From NCBI RefSeq assembly GCF_000017165.1, contig NC_009634.1, positions 1,472,552-1,536,551 of the forward strand: a stretch of 64,000 bases of DNA. Direction: 5' to 3'. Shown here in pieces: positions 9,099 through 17,416 of the stretch. The notes beneath the pieces were generated by a model. It was given only the letters and a program-made list of their open reading frames with translations, was not told the origin of the DNA and ran no database searches. The DNA comes from Methanococcus vannielii SB (GTDB lineage Archaea > AGJL01 > Methanococci > Methanococcales > Methanococcaceae). A program made the translations under genes and the position numbers. The stretch's first letter is position 1, and each line of letters opens with the position of its first letter.

Positions 9099-9797
9099 TT
9101 AAATTATTTTTAAAAGAGGGCATTTTGAATAATTTTCTTTTTTCTTATAATAATTTTTACCGTGCTCCACTAAAAGTGCATGGTATTCTTGATAAATTTC
9201 AAGGCTTTTTGGAAGACTATTTTCAAATAATTCCTTTATGTCGTTATATTTTGCATTTTCGTTAATTAACTTTAAATTAAGCAATATTCTTTTAGTGTAT
9301 GCATCAACCACAAAATTTGGTATTTTAAACCCGTAAAGAAGCATTGAATCAGCAGTTTCAGGCCCGATTCCTTTTATAGATAGAAGTTCGTTTCTAGTGG
9401 GGGTTAGTTTACAGTCGATAAAAAACTCTGAAAATATCTTTAAATATTCTGATTTTTGATTGTAATAGCCACTTGGTTTAATTGCTCTTTTTAACAGGTT
9501 AATATCTAAATTAAGCATATTTTCAGGAGTAATTTCCATTAATTCGTTTATATTTTGTATTGATTTCTCAACAGAGGTGTAAACGGTATTTTGGGTTAAA
9601 ATTGCACATATACATATCTCAAAACACTGATTTCTTGTTTTAGGATATGAATAATCATTTGGATGGTACCTTGTTACTGAACCAGTTTTAGTTAAATTTA
9701 TACTATTGACACTTAAAATTGGCCACCACCCTTGAGGCCCATATTTGGCATATAAATGTTTATAAATTTCAAAAATTAAAGTTTTCATATTAACCAT
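9099..9797 (-). CDS. HhH-GPD DNA glycosylase, MagIII-like
   Basis: A base-excision repair glycosylase of about 232 residues. The helix-hairpin-helix is KGIGPETADSMLLYG (about 141-155) and the catalytic Asp is in VVDAYTKR (about 160-167). Endonuclease III has a Lys inside its hairpin (GVGRKTA); here that position is Glu, so lyase activity is unlikely. The C-terminus has a single Cys and lacks the four-Cys iron-sulfur loop. The motif RPSG(Y/F)YNQK and the C-terminal H-G-K region resemble bacterial 3-methyladenine glycosylase MagIII. The ATG at 9788 is a possible alternative start. Confidence 0.75.
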   Translation of the reverse strand: MVNMKTLIFEIYKHLYAKYGPQGWWPILSVNSINLTKTGSVTRYHPNDYSYPKTRNQCFEICICAILTQNTVYTSVEKSIQNINELMEITPENMLNLDINLLKRAIKPSGYYNQKSEYLKIFSEFFIDCKLTPTRNELLSIKGIGPETADSMLLYGFKIPNFVVDAYTKRILLNLKLINENAKYNDIKELFENSLPKSLEIYQEYHALLVEHGKNYYKKKENYSKCPLLKII

Positions 9798-9951
9798 GCA
9801 ATTATATTGGTATTTATGCTAGGGTTTAGGGAGAATAAAGAAAGTACTATAAAAAATAAAAAATAACTATCCCTATCTACACCATCAGTACTTAAGTATA
9901 AATTATTGTAAACTGTTATCTGTTATATTTGTATTTATTAAAGGTGAAAAT

Positions 9952-10719
9952 ATGCTTGTAATGGCAGGTCTTGGACTTTACGATGAATTAGATGTTACCC
10001 TTAAAACAGTTGAATTTGCAAAGAAAGTTGATAAAATTTACGCTGAATTTTACACCGCAATTCTAACTGGAACAACGATTGAAAAGATAGAAAAAACGCT
10101 TCAAAAGGAAATTACTGTTTTAAACAGGGAAAAAGTTGAGTACGAAACAAATAAATTAATTGAAGAGGCAAAAGAAAAAGATATAATGTTTTTAACTGCT
10201 GGAGACCCCATGGTTGCAACAACTCATGTTGATATCGCAGTTGAAGCAAGAAAAAAAGGAATTGAGGTTATAATTTTAAATGCACCGTCAATTTATTCTG
10301 CAATAGGAATTACTGGTTTACAACTCTATAAATTTGGAAAAACAACGTCAATTGTATTTCCAGAGCCGAATTATTTTCCAGAAACTCCTTATGATGTAAT
10401 AAAAGATAATTTAAGTTTGGGATACCACACATTGTGTCTTTTGGACATTCAGACCGACAAACAGAAATTCATGACCGCAAACGAAGGTTTATCTGTACTT
10501 TTAGAAATCGAGGAGAAAAGAAAAGAAAAAATAATAGATGAAAATACGAAAGTATTAGTTGTTGCAAGGGCAGGAAGTATTAAACCAGGGCTTTTTTATG
10601 GTAAAATTAAAGATTTAATAAAACACGACTTTGGAACTCCACTACACTGTGTTATTATCCTTGGAAAACTTCATTTCATGGAAACTGATGCTTTAAAATA
10701 TTTATTTGAAAATATTTAA
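9952..10719 (+). CDS. dphB: Diphthine synthase
   Basis: A 255-residue SAM-dependent methyltransferase of the tetrapyrrole-methylase fold that trimethylates the modified histidine of elongation factor 2 (diphthamide pathway). Visible are MLVMAGLGLYDELDVTLK at the start, the glycine-rich FLTAGDPMVATTH near 83-95, and GYHTLCLLDIQ near 161-171, all typical of archaeal DphB. ATG follows GGTGAAAAT. It is single, followed by a 470-bp gap that holds guide RNA 2 on the opposite strand. Confidence 0.95.
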   Translation: MLVMAGLGLYDELDVTLKTVEFAKKVDKIYAEFYTAILTGTTIEKIEKTLQKEITVLNREKVEYETNKLIEEAKEKDIMFLTAGDPMVATTHVDIAVEARKKGIEVIILNAPSIYSAIGITGLQLYKFGKTTSIVFPEPNYFPETPYDVIKDNLSLGYHTLCLLDIQTDKQKFMTANEGLSVLLEIEEKRKEKIIDENTKVLVVARAGSIKPGLFYGKIKDLIKHDFGTPLHCVIILGKLHFMETDALKYLFENI

Positions 10720-11000
10720 CCATGTTTCATAAATTTCCCAATTTCAGAAGAGGTTATACATAAATAATCTCTATTAGTAAGTGCTAAGATGTAAAAAAAG
10801 TGCATAAGGTATTTTACGTTTGAATCAACGTTTAAATAATATTTAAAAGATAATTTAACACCTAAATGGTAAATGTTATCATTAGTAGATAGACAATTTT
10901 AATATGCTCTTTCATTTTTTCTAAAAACCTATCTTTTTTCTTTATATAATTCTTATTTTTAAAGTTAATAAAAAAATCTGTTTTTAGACAAATGTTTTAA

Positions 11001-11017
11001 AAATTCAAAAGAATTTT
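11001..11017 (-). terminator. Hairpin/T-run after guide RNA 2
   Basis: On the minus strand AAAAATTC-TTTT-GAATTTTT immediately follows the terminal stem of the guide RNA and ends in a T-rich stretch, a plausible archaeal termination site. Confidence 0.45.
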
Positions 11018-11094
11018 TCAGTCTCAGAGCTCATACGGTTCGTCATTATTGAATCGAGTTCAATTCGGAGCTGGTTATTTTCATCATCGACTGA
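11018..11094 (-). ncRNA. Box C/D guide RNA candidate 2, fits tRNA(CAU) targets
   Basis: Read on the minus strand: TCAGTC stem (11089-11094), box C ATGATGA (11081-11087), 12-nt guide AAATAACCAGCT (11069-11080), D' CCGA (11065-11068), an 18-nt spacer containing the hairpin ATTGAA-CTCGA-TTCAAT, C' ATGACGA (11040-11046), 12-nt guide ACCGTATGAGCT (11028-11039), box D CTGA (11024-11027), and GACTGA (11018-11023), which pairs perfectly with the 5' stem. By the fifth-nucleotide rule the D guide marks the C of AGCUCAUACGGU and the D' guide the second-block G of AGCUGGUUAUUU. The first contains CUCAUA, the start of a CAU anticodon loop with the marked base at position 34; the second contains a common tRNA D-loop with the mark at G18. 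Targets are inferred. Confidence 0.78.
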
Positions 11095-11131
11095 GATATT
11101 AAAACAATCAAAATAATTTAAAATACCTCTT

Positions 11132-11144
11132 TTATATATTTAAT
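11132..11144 (-). promoter_or_regulatory. TATA box candidate for guide RNA 2
   Basis: Minus-strand AAATATATAAAAGAG lies about 40 bp from the 5' stem of guide RNA 2. The same stretch could also contribute to a plus-strand promoter (TTTTATATATTT) for the radical SAM gene at 11190. Confidence 0.4.
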
Positions 11145-11189
11145 TTAAACATATGCATTATAAGTTAAAATTTTAATTTAGTGATTTTT

Positions 11190-12719
11190 ATGAAATTTTT
11201 AATTCTTGATGGATACACTGATGAACCCGCAGGACTTGGGGTACCCCCATACATTGGCACGTATCCAAGATATACTGCAGGAGTGCTTTATAAATTTAAA
11301 CATGAAGTAGATTATATAACAATCGATAAAATAAGAAAAGAAGTTAAAACTGGATATGATTTCAATAGATACGACTGTGTAATTGCAATTTGTGGGTTTC
11401 ATACTCCGGGAAAATATTTGAATGCAAATCCTGCAACTTTAAGAGAATTCGTATCTTTACTTTACAACTTCAAAGGTTTAAAAATTTTAGGAGGCCCCGT
11501 TGCAACTAAATTTGGTTCATCCCTTGAAGGCGGGAAAATAAAAGATGAATCCAATTTAAAGTATTTCTTTGACGTGGTATCTGAAGGGGATTTAGAAGCA
11601 GTACTACATGATTTAGCACTAAATAATTTTAATCCTGAAAAAATCGATAATAAAAGGCTTAGAACTTATGAAGAACTTGATGATTTCATAAAATACGGGA
11701 CGAAAATTGTAAAACTTCACCCCAATTACCCAAATATTATTGCAGAAATAGAAACTGCAAGGGGTTGTTCTCGTGCACATAGTGGTGGATGCAGTTTTTG
11801 TACCGAACCAAAACGATATGGAACTCCAAAATTTAGAAATTCTGAAAATATAATTTTTGAAGTGAAAAACCTTTATGAAAATGGTATAGAATATTTTAGA
11901 ATCGGAAGACAGCCGTGTATATTTTCATATATGGCAAAAGATGATAGTGAAGAGATTCCTAAACCAAATGTATTTGAAATTGAAAAATTATTTAGGGGAA
12001 TAAATGCAGTTTCAAAGCCAAAAGTTCTACATATTGATAATGCAAACCCTTCTGTTATTTCAAGACATGAAAAGGAAGGAAGGGAAATTGCAAAAATTTT
12101 AGTAAGATACTGTACTCCAGGAAATGTTGCAGCATTTGGCGTTGAAAGCTTTGATGAACGAGTAATTTTGAAAAATAATCTTTTAACTGAACCAGAGGAT
12201 ATTTTAAATGCAGTTAACATTTTAAATGAAATTGGTGGAATGCGTGGAGAAAACGGTATGCCATATTTGCTTCCTGGAATAAACCTACTTTTTGGATTAA
12301 AGGGCGAATCAAACGAAACTTTTGAAATAAACTATAATTATTTAAAAGAAATATATAACTCTAAAAATTTAATTCGAAGAATAAATATAAGGCAGGCAGT
12401 TCCATTTTTTGGAACTGATTTAAATCTAAAAGACATTGAAAAAGCAAAAAAAAGAAAGAATCTCTTTGTAAAATTTAAAGAAAGAATAAGAACTGAAATT
12501 GATAATCCGATGTTAAAACGAGTACTTTTTGAAGGTACGGTTTTAAAGGATGTATTTATCGAATTAAAAGAAAAAGAAAATCTGTATTTTGGAAGGCAGT
12601 TTGGAAGCTACCCAATATTAGTTGGAATCACTGAAAAAAACTTGGAAATTGGAAATTTTGTTGACATTAGGGTAACTGGCTATGGTAGGCGCTCAATAAC
12701 TGGAAAAGTTGTAAAATAG
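11190..12719 (+). CDS. Radical SAM protein with atypical CxxxxxxxCxxC cluster motif (COG1031-like)
   Basis: About 509 residues. The ATG at 11190 is chosen because GTGAT lies just upstream; the frame also has a GTG at 11181. After an N-terminal region that resembles a cobalamin-binding-like Rossmann domain (about 1-150), the cluster motif reads RGCSRAHSGGCSFCTEP (about 193-209). The first two cysteines are therefore seven residues apart instead of three. This spacing is seen in the conserved archaeal COG1031 group, whose members are described as having a C-terminal helix-hairpin-helix. The reaction is unknown. It converges on a GT2 gene only 3 bp away. Confidence 0.8.
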   Translation: MKFLILDGYTDEPAGLGVPPYIGTYPRYTAGVLYKFKHEVDYITIDKIRKEVKTGYDFNRYDCVIAICGFHTPGKYLNANPATLREFVSLLYNFKGLKILGGPVATKFGSSLEGGKIKDESNLKYFFDVVSEGDLEAVLHDLALNNFNPEKIDNKRLRTYEELDDFIKYGTKIVKLHPNYPNIIAEIETARGCSRAHSGGCSFCTEPKRYGTPKFRNSENIIFEVKNLYENGIEYFRIGRQPCIFSYMAKDDSEEIPKPNVFEIEKLFRGINAVSKPKVLHIDNANPSVISRHEKEGREIAKILVRYCTPGNVAAFGVESFDERVILKNNLLTEPEDILNAVNILNEIGGMRGENGMPYLLPGINLLFGLKGESNETFEINYNYLKEIYNSKNLIRRINIRQAVPFFGTDLNLKDIEKAKKRKNLFVKFKERIRTEIDNPMLKRVLFEGTVLKDVFIELKEKENLYFGRQFGSYPILVGITEKNLEIGNFVDIRVTGYGRRSITGKVVK

Positions 12720-12722
12720 GGT

Positions 12723-13424
12723 TTATTTATTTTTTTTATTGAATATATATTTTACAACCTCTTTCATCACGTCAATAATTTTTTTTGTTGTGATATATGA
12801 TATTGCATTTTGGTGATAGTCAATTGATACATATTCTTCAGCGATTTTTGCATTTTTCTGGGCAAGCTGTAGTGCAACTAAATGTTCTACACTGTATCCT
12901 TCCCCAAAATAAATTCCGTGCAAGAAGCTACTTTTTATTACTCTAAATCCGCACTGTATGTCTTTGAAGATATGGGCCCTTCTAGAAAATGCTGAAACTG
13001 TAAGTGACATTATAAAACTTGCTAAAAAATTTGAAAACTGCCTATGAAGTGGAATGTTTTTATATTTTCTAACTCCAAAAACAGCATCAGCATTTTCAGT
13101 TTCCATTTTTTTAATTAGTAACGGAATGTCTTTTGGCTTATGCTGGTAATCCCCATCCATATAAATTATTGTATCATATCCTAACCTAATTGCATAATTA
13201 GTCCCCTCTTCAAGAGCTTTAGACTTTCCTTCATTTTTTCTTTTATATATTGGAAAAATTTTATTTTTAAATTCGTTTTTTTCTAAAAATTCTTCAATTA
13301 TTTTTCTTGTTTTATCCAAACTTCCATCGTCTACAACAACTGTATCAATATCTAAATTACTTAGTTCCTTTAAAACAGAAATAATGTTTTTTTCTTCGTT
13401 ATATGCTGGAATGACCGCAATCAT
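12723..13424 (-). CDS. Family 2 glycosyltransferase, dolichyl-phosphate sugar transferase-like
   Basis: A 233-residue GT2/GT-A domain. It starts MIAVIPAYNEEKNIISVL, with the nucleotide-binding VVDDGSLDKT (about 33-42) and metal-binding YMDGDYQHKP (about 91-100). The C-terminus has no long membrane segment. This resembles DPM1-type enzymes that load a sugar on dolichyl phosphate. It is the last gene of the MinD-ATPase operon (27 bp after the previous gene), so it may act on surface glycans, but substrate and acceptor are unknown. Confidence 0.8.
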   Translation of the reverse strand: MIAVIPAYNEEKNIISVLKELSNLDIDTVVVDDGSLDKTRKIIEEFLEKNEFKNKIFPIYKRKNEGKSKALEEGTNYAIRLGYDTIIYMDGDYQHKPKDIPLLIKKMETENADAVFGVRKYKNIPLHRQFSNFLASFIMSLTVSAFSRRAHIFKDIQCGFRVIKSSFLHGIYFGEGYSVEHLVALQLAQKNAKIAEEYVSIDYHQNAISYITTKKIIDVMKEVVKYIFNKKNK

Positions 13425-13451
13425 CTTATCACATTAAAAAAGTAAAAATAA

Positions 13452-14090
13452 TTAATCTTTTGCGTATGCAATAACTGCACCAAATACTATACCGAGAATA
13501 AGCCCCCCTAGTATATAATATATACTACCATGCCTTATTAGTGGCTTTTTTGCAGTCTTTTCTAAAACTTCAGTACTATTTTTGTCGATTAAATTATTCA
13601 GTGGATCGGATGTTTCATTTTTTAATATCTCAATAATTGTTTCATTCTGAATTTCAACTGAGTTTACTTCTTTTTGAATTTCTTTTGAAGTGACGTTTTG
13701 AATTACTATTTTTTCAATTATCCTAACTCCCGCATCAGGAACTACGGATATTTCAAAAATTTCAACTGAACCAATCAATTGCCCGTTTTGGAAGTGTCTT
13801 TTTAATAGTTGAATTTGGTAATTTCCAACTTCTGTTGCAGTACCCTTAAAAACTTTGAAAATGGATTCCCCTTTTTTTATACTACTTAAATTATATTTGT
13901 AGCTATCAAAAACTATTTTATCATCTGAAAGTATGTTTGTACTGAAATTTTCGACATTTTCAGGGGCAGTCCACTGAAATATCAAGTATACGCTATCATT
14001 TACTCTAATTTCACTAGGTATTAATTCTGAAGCACAAACGTTCATAACCATTATTAAAAAAAGTACTGAAAAGGTAATTATTTTTTTCAT
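13452..14090 (-). CDS. Secreted, C-terminally anchored hypothetical protein
   Basis: 212 residues, no family recognised. A signal peptide (MKKIITFSVLFLIMVMNVCA) opens it. An extracellular beta-rich domain of about 110 residues follows, then a Ser/Thr/Glu/Asn-rich stalk (about 125-180). A single membrane helix (YYILGGLILGIVFGAVIAYA) closes it, with only KD behind it. The layout is that of a type I surface protein. RBS GAGGGGG is strong. The gene lies 9 bp after the 60-residue membrane protein and shares its operon with the MinD-type ATPase and the GT2 gene. Confidence 0.7.
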   Translation of the reverse strand: MKKIITFSVLFLIMVMNVCASELIPSEIRVNDSVYLIFQWTAPENVENFSTNILSDDKIVFDSYKYNLSSIKKGESIFKVFKGTATEVGNYQIQLLKRHFQNGQLIGSVEIFEISVVPDAGVRIIEKIVIQNVTSKEIQKEVNSVEIQNETIIEILKNETSDPLNNLIDKNSTEVLEKTAKKPLIRHGSIYYILGGLILGIVFGAVIAYAKD

Positions 14091-14099
14091 AGTCCCCCT

Positions 14100-14282
14100 C
14101 TACTGCGTTTTGATTTTCTTGAGTCGCTCTTGTAATTTGCTGACTTCATCGCTAGTTAACCGGGTTGATTGCCTAATACCTTCAAGTTCAGTCTTTAAAA
14201 CAACGAGTTTCATGAACAAAAAAACGTTTAGAACAATGCTCAATAAAACTAAAATTGTTAGTACTGCGGGATCTAAAATCAT
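14100..14282 (-). CDS. Small single-membrane-helix coiled-coil protein
   Basis: 60 residues: a membrane helix at about 7-27 (LTILVLLSIVLNVFLFMKLVV), then an amphipathic coiled coil rich in K, E, L and Q (about 30-58). No family recognised. Its ATG overlaps the stop of the MinD-type gene by 4 bp (ATGA), which implies translational coupling. A membrane-tethered coil coded with a MinD-type ATPase could be its membrane partner; this is inference from position and shape alone. Confidence 0.7.
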   Translation of the reverse strand: MILDPAVLTILVLLSIVLNVFLFMKLVVLKTELEGIRQSTRLTSDEVSKLQERLKKIKTQ

Positions 14283-15064
14283 TTTTTCCGGCCTCCAAAT
14301 ACGCCTTTAAAGAATTTTTTAACAAAAGACTCTTTAGCTTTCTTTTCGGGAATATATTTTTTACCAACCAGTTTTGCAGCAAGTTCAATTATCGCTTGTG
14401 ATGCTATTGAATCGCTATGTTTTAAAATAATTGGGACTCCAAAGGCAGAACTTCTTCTAACATTTGGATCTTCAGGCACTATGCCAATGATTGGAACTTC
14501 TAAAATTGTTTCAATAGACCTTGCACTTAATTCTGAACTATCTTCAGTAACTCTATTTACAATTGCACCTAAAACATTAGTTTCAACACGGTTTGCTATA
14601 GATACGACTTTTAACGCATCAGATATTGATGAAATTTCAGGGTTAACAACGATTATTAGCTGTTCTGCCGCAGAAATTGCGGTTAACGCTTCTTTTCCAA
14701 TTCCAGCAGGGCAGTCAATTAAAAGTATTTCACACTCTTCTTCTAACTTACTAAGTACTTCAAGAAGTCTTTCAGGTCTTGCTTTTTTAAATGAATCAAG
14801 GGAAACTCCGGCAGGGACTACTTTTACGCCTGCAGGGCCCTCATAAATAGCACTTTTAATGTCATGAGTTCCTGCAAGAACGTCATTTAATGTAATTGGT
14901 CGCCCTTCTATACCCATTACAAGTTCTAGATTGGCCATTGAAATATCCGCATCAATTACGGTTACTTCCTTACCAAATTGGGATAGTGCAACAGCTAAAT
15001 TTGCACAGGTTGTTGTTTTTCCAGTTCCCCCTTTCCCTGACGCTACTGCAATAGTTATTGCCAT
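14279..15064 (-). CDS. minD: MinD/ParA-type ATPase
   Basis: A 261-residue deviant Walker ATPase. The signature-lysine P-loop GKGGTGKTT is at about 10-18, Walker A' ITVIDADISMAN at about 35-45, and Walker B LLIDCPAG at about 113-120. The C-terminal 20 residues (KKAKESFVKKFFKGVFGGRKK) form a basic amphipathic helix suited to membrane targeting, as in bacterial MinD. It heads a four-gene operon with two membrane proteins and a glycosyltransferase. MinE or MinC partners are not evident, so division-site selection is not implied. Confidence 0.9.
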   Translation of the reverse strand: MAITIAVASGKGGTGKTTTCANLAVALSQFGKEVTVIDADISMANLELVMGIEGRPITLNDVLAGTHDIKSAIYEGPAGVKVVPAGVSLDSFKKARPERLLEVLSKLEEECEILLIDCPAGIGKEALTAISAAEQLIIVVNPEISSISDALKVVSIANRVETNVLGAIVNRVTEDSSELSARSIETILEVPIIGIVPEDPNVRRSSAFGVPIILKHSDSIASQAIIELAAKLVGKKYIPEKKAKESFVKKFFKGVFGGRKK

Positions 15065-15141
15065 GCTTTCACAACCTTTAAATTAATCTTTCTTTAGTTA
15101 TAATAGCTTAAAACATTATATATGACATACTATATACGTTT

Positions 15142-15717
15142 TTATGTTTTATTAGGATGTATATTATTTAACGAATTTAAAATCGACAAATATCTATCTT
15201 CAATGCGTTCAACAGTACTTAAACCATATTTATGTGTTTTCAAAACAATTTTTAAGTCAAAATTTGAGGCATTTTTTAAATTTAAATCATAATCTGGAAC
15301 AATTAATATATTTTTTTCAAAAGGGTATCTATTAAATCCTAAGTCATTGATTATTTTTTCAATAAATTTTGAATTTGAAGTTACATTATATCCAAAATTT
15401 AAAATAAAATCTCGATTTTTAGTTTTTAAATCTAAATCTTTCTTTTTTAAGTAATTTATGGATTCATCAATCGTTTTTAAATCTCCGATTTCTAACCTTT
15501 TAAAATTTTCAAGAGTTTCAATTAATTCTAAAAATGTGGCAGATTTTACTTCCATTATTTCTGAATCCGGATTAAATAATCTAACTTTATCAAAATAGCC
15601 GTTCGATATAATTAAAATATCACTATTACAGTAATTATTATATGGTTCTACTATTTTAAAATCAGAAATTCCTAAAAAATTAGGAATATCAAAATACATT
15701 TTAGAAACTCCAATCAT
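15142..15717 (-). CDS. Hypothetical protein
   Basis: 191 residues, not recognised. It is soluble in character, with no signal peptide or membrane helix. Two beta-rich stretches (LIISNGYFDKVRLFNPDSEI at about 34-53 and ILIVPDYDLNLKN near 141-153) flank a helical part. Composition is very Lys, Asn and Ile rich, like the rest of the genome. The ATG at 15717 follows GGTGTGG; an ATG six codons later has GGAG and is a possible alternative. It lies upstream of the MinD operon with a 77-bp gap and may or may not belong to it. Confidence 0.6.
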   Translation of the reverse strand: MIGVSKMYFDIPNFLGISDFKIVEPYNNYCNSDILIISNGYFDKVRLFNPDSEIMEVKSATFLELIETLENFKRLEIGDLKTIDESINYLKKKDLDLKTKNRDFILNFGYNVTSNSKFIEKIINDLGFNRYPFEKNILIVPDYDLNLKNASNFDLKIVLKTHKYGLSTVERIEDRYLSILNSLNNIHPNKT

Positions 15718-15932
15718 TTACCACACCAGGCAATGTTTTACATTAATCAATATACTAAATAAAACTAAATAACTATTAGTGTTTATTAAATATCTACTAA
15801 GTTATAATATTTCTGATTTTATTAAAAATACAAAATGGCAAATTCAAGTTTTAATATGGATATAATAAGTTAAATCTCAAATTAATTTTATACCTTTTAA
15901 ATTACGGATTTTATTGACACAAAGGGGCTAAA

Positions 15933-17243
15933 ATGGTTCAAAGTTTCCATAGTTTTGAGAAAATAGTGGCATCTTTTGTAATAATATTCCTTATTGGATT
16001 TTTAATGCTGCGGACAAAGCAATCAAAAACGCCAGTATGGGTAGTAATGGCTTTATCATCTTCAATAATGGTTTTTTCAAATTTAGTTCCACCGGACGAG
16101 ATAATAAATTCAATAGACTTTGAAGTGATTTTATTTTTATTAGGGATGTTTTCAATTGTTGCAGTTATTGAACAAAGCGGGCTTTTAGCTTATTCAATAT
16201 CAAAAATCATCAAATTTGCAAAAAATAATTCAGTATATAAAATTTCGATATTTTTATCATTGGGAGTTGGAATTTTCTCCGCATTTTTAATTAACGATAC
16301 ACTTGCATTTATGGGGGCACCAATAATTTTTGCACTAGCAAGAGTAATTAAAATTGACCCAAAGCCATTATTTTTCGTAATGGCATTTGCAATAACGATA
16401 GGTTCAGTAATGAGCCCAATTGGAAACCCTCAAAATATGCTGATTACAACACAATCTGGTTTAAAAGCTCCATTTTTAGAATTCTTTTTATATCTTGGAA
16501 TTCCAACACTATTGAACCTTTTAATAACTCCGATTATTATTCTAAGAAGTTACCGTATAAAAAATGATAAAAAAGTAGAATATTTAAACACTTTTGAAGG
16601 AGAGATTAAAAATAAAAATGATGCTGTTTTAGGCGTTTTAGCGCTTTTGGGAATTATAACTGCTCTTATCGTAAACGATATTTTAAGTATTGGTGGAAAT
16701 ATTTTATTTTCAAATCGGGGCGTTATACCGTTTGTTGTTGCAACTTTAACATATTTCTTCCTTTCAAATCCTAGAAACGTACTAAGGGGAATTGATTTTG
16801 GTGCAATAATATTTTTCATTACAATGTTTATTACAATGAACGGCGTTTGGAAAAGTGGATTGTTTCAAGGACTTTTTAACACGCTGGTTCCCGGCCCAGA
16901 AAACGTTTTTGAAAGCTATTTTGCAATAGTATTTTTATCATTGACAGTAAGCCAATTTATAAGTAACGTTCCATTTACGAAACTTTTTACAAGCTACCTA
17001 ATTTTGGCAGGTTACACATCAAATCACACTTATGCATGGCTTAGTCTTTCAATGGCAAGTACTATTGCAGGAAATTTGACGATTCTTGGTGCCGCATCAA
17101 ATATAATAATTCTTGAAGGGTTAGAATCAAGATACCGGTTTACAACTTCATTTTTTGAATTTTTAAAACTTGGAGTAGTTGTTACACTGGTTAATTTGGC
17201 AATATATTCTCCATTTTTAATTTTTGGAGCGTATATCAGTTGA
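15933..17243 (+). CDS. Ion transporter of the ArsB/NhaD (IT) superfamily
   Basis: 436 residues with about 11 hydrophobic segments. The conserved FLINDTLAFMGAPI (about 111-124), SPIGNPQNMLI (about 164-174) and ISNVPFTKLF (about 341-350) loops are the re-entrant anion/ion-binding elements of the family (SPxGNPxN and SNxP). The substrate could be Na+/H+, arsenite or an organic anion; sequence does not decide. ATG follows GGGGCTAAA. It stands alone and converges on SepSecS with an AAAT microsatellite in between. Confidence 0.82.
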   Translation: MVQSFHSFEKIVASFVIIFLIGFLMLRTKQSKTPVWVVMALSSSIMVFSNLVPPDEIINSIDFEVILFLLGMFSIVAVIEQSGLLAYSISKIIKFAKNNSVYKISIFLSLGVGIFSAFLINDTLAFMGAPIIFALARVIKIDPKPLFFVMAFAITIGSVMSPIGNPQNMLITTQSGLKAPFLEFFLYLGIPTLLNLLITPIIILRSYRIKNDKKVEYLNTFEGEIKNKNDAVLGVLALLGIITALIVNDILSIGGNILFSNRGVIPFVVATLTYFFLSNPRNVLRGIDFGAIIFFITMFITMNGVWKSGLFQGLFNTLVPGPENVFESYFAIVFLSLTVSQFISNVPFTKLFTSYLILAGYTSNHTYAWLSLSMASTIAGNLTILGAASNIIILEGLESRYRFTTSFFEFLKLGVVVTLVNLAIYSPFLIFGAYIS

Positions 17244-17302
17244 ATTTTTAATTTAATGGCTATCCAATAACCATTATTTAAAATAATTTTGGATAAAAAT
17301 AA

Positions 17303-17371
<69 letters not shown>

Positions 17372-17416
17372 ACTTTTAAATTTTTCGAGTTTAATATATT
17401 TCAAAACATATACTCA

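Noticed and set aside
10720-11000. Micro-ORFs in the dphB/guide RNA gap
   Set aside because: The 13-codon ATG frame after dphB has no ribosome binding site; the rest is AT-rich without open frames of note.
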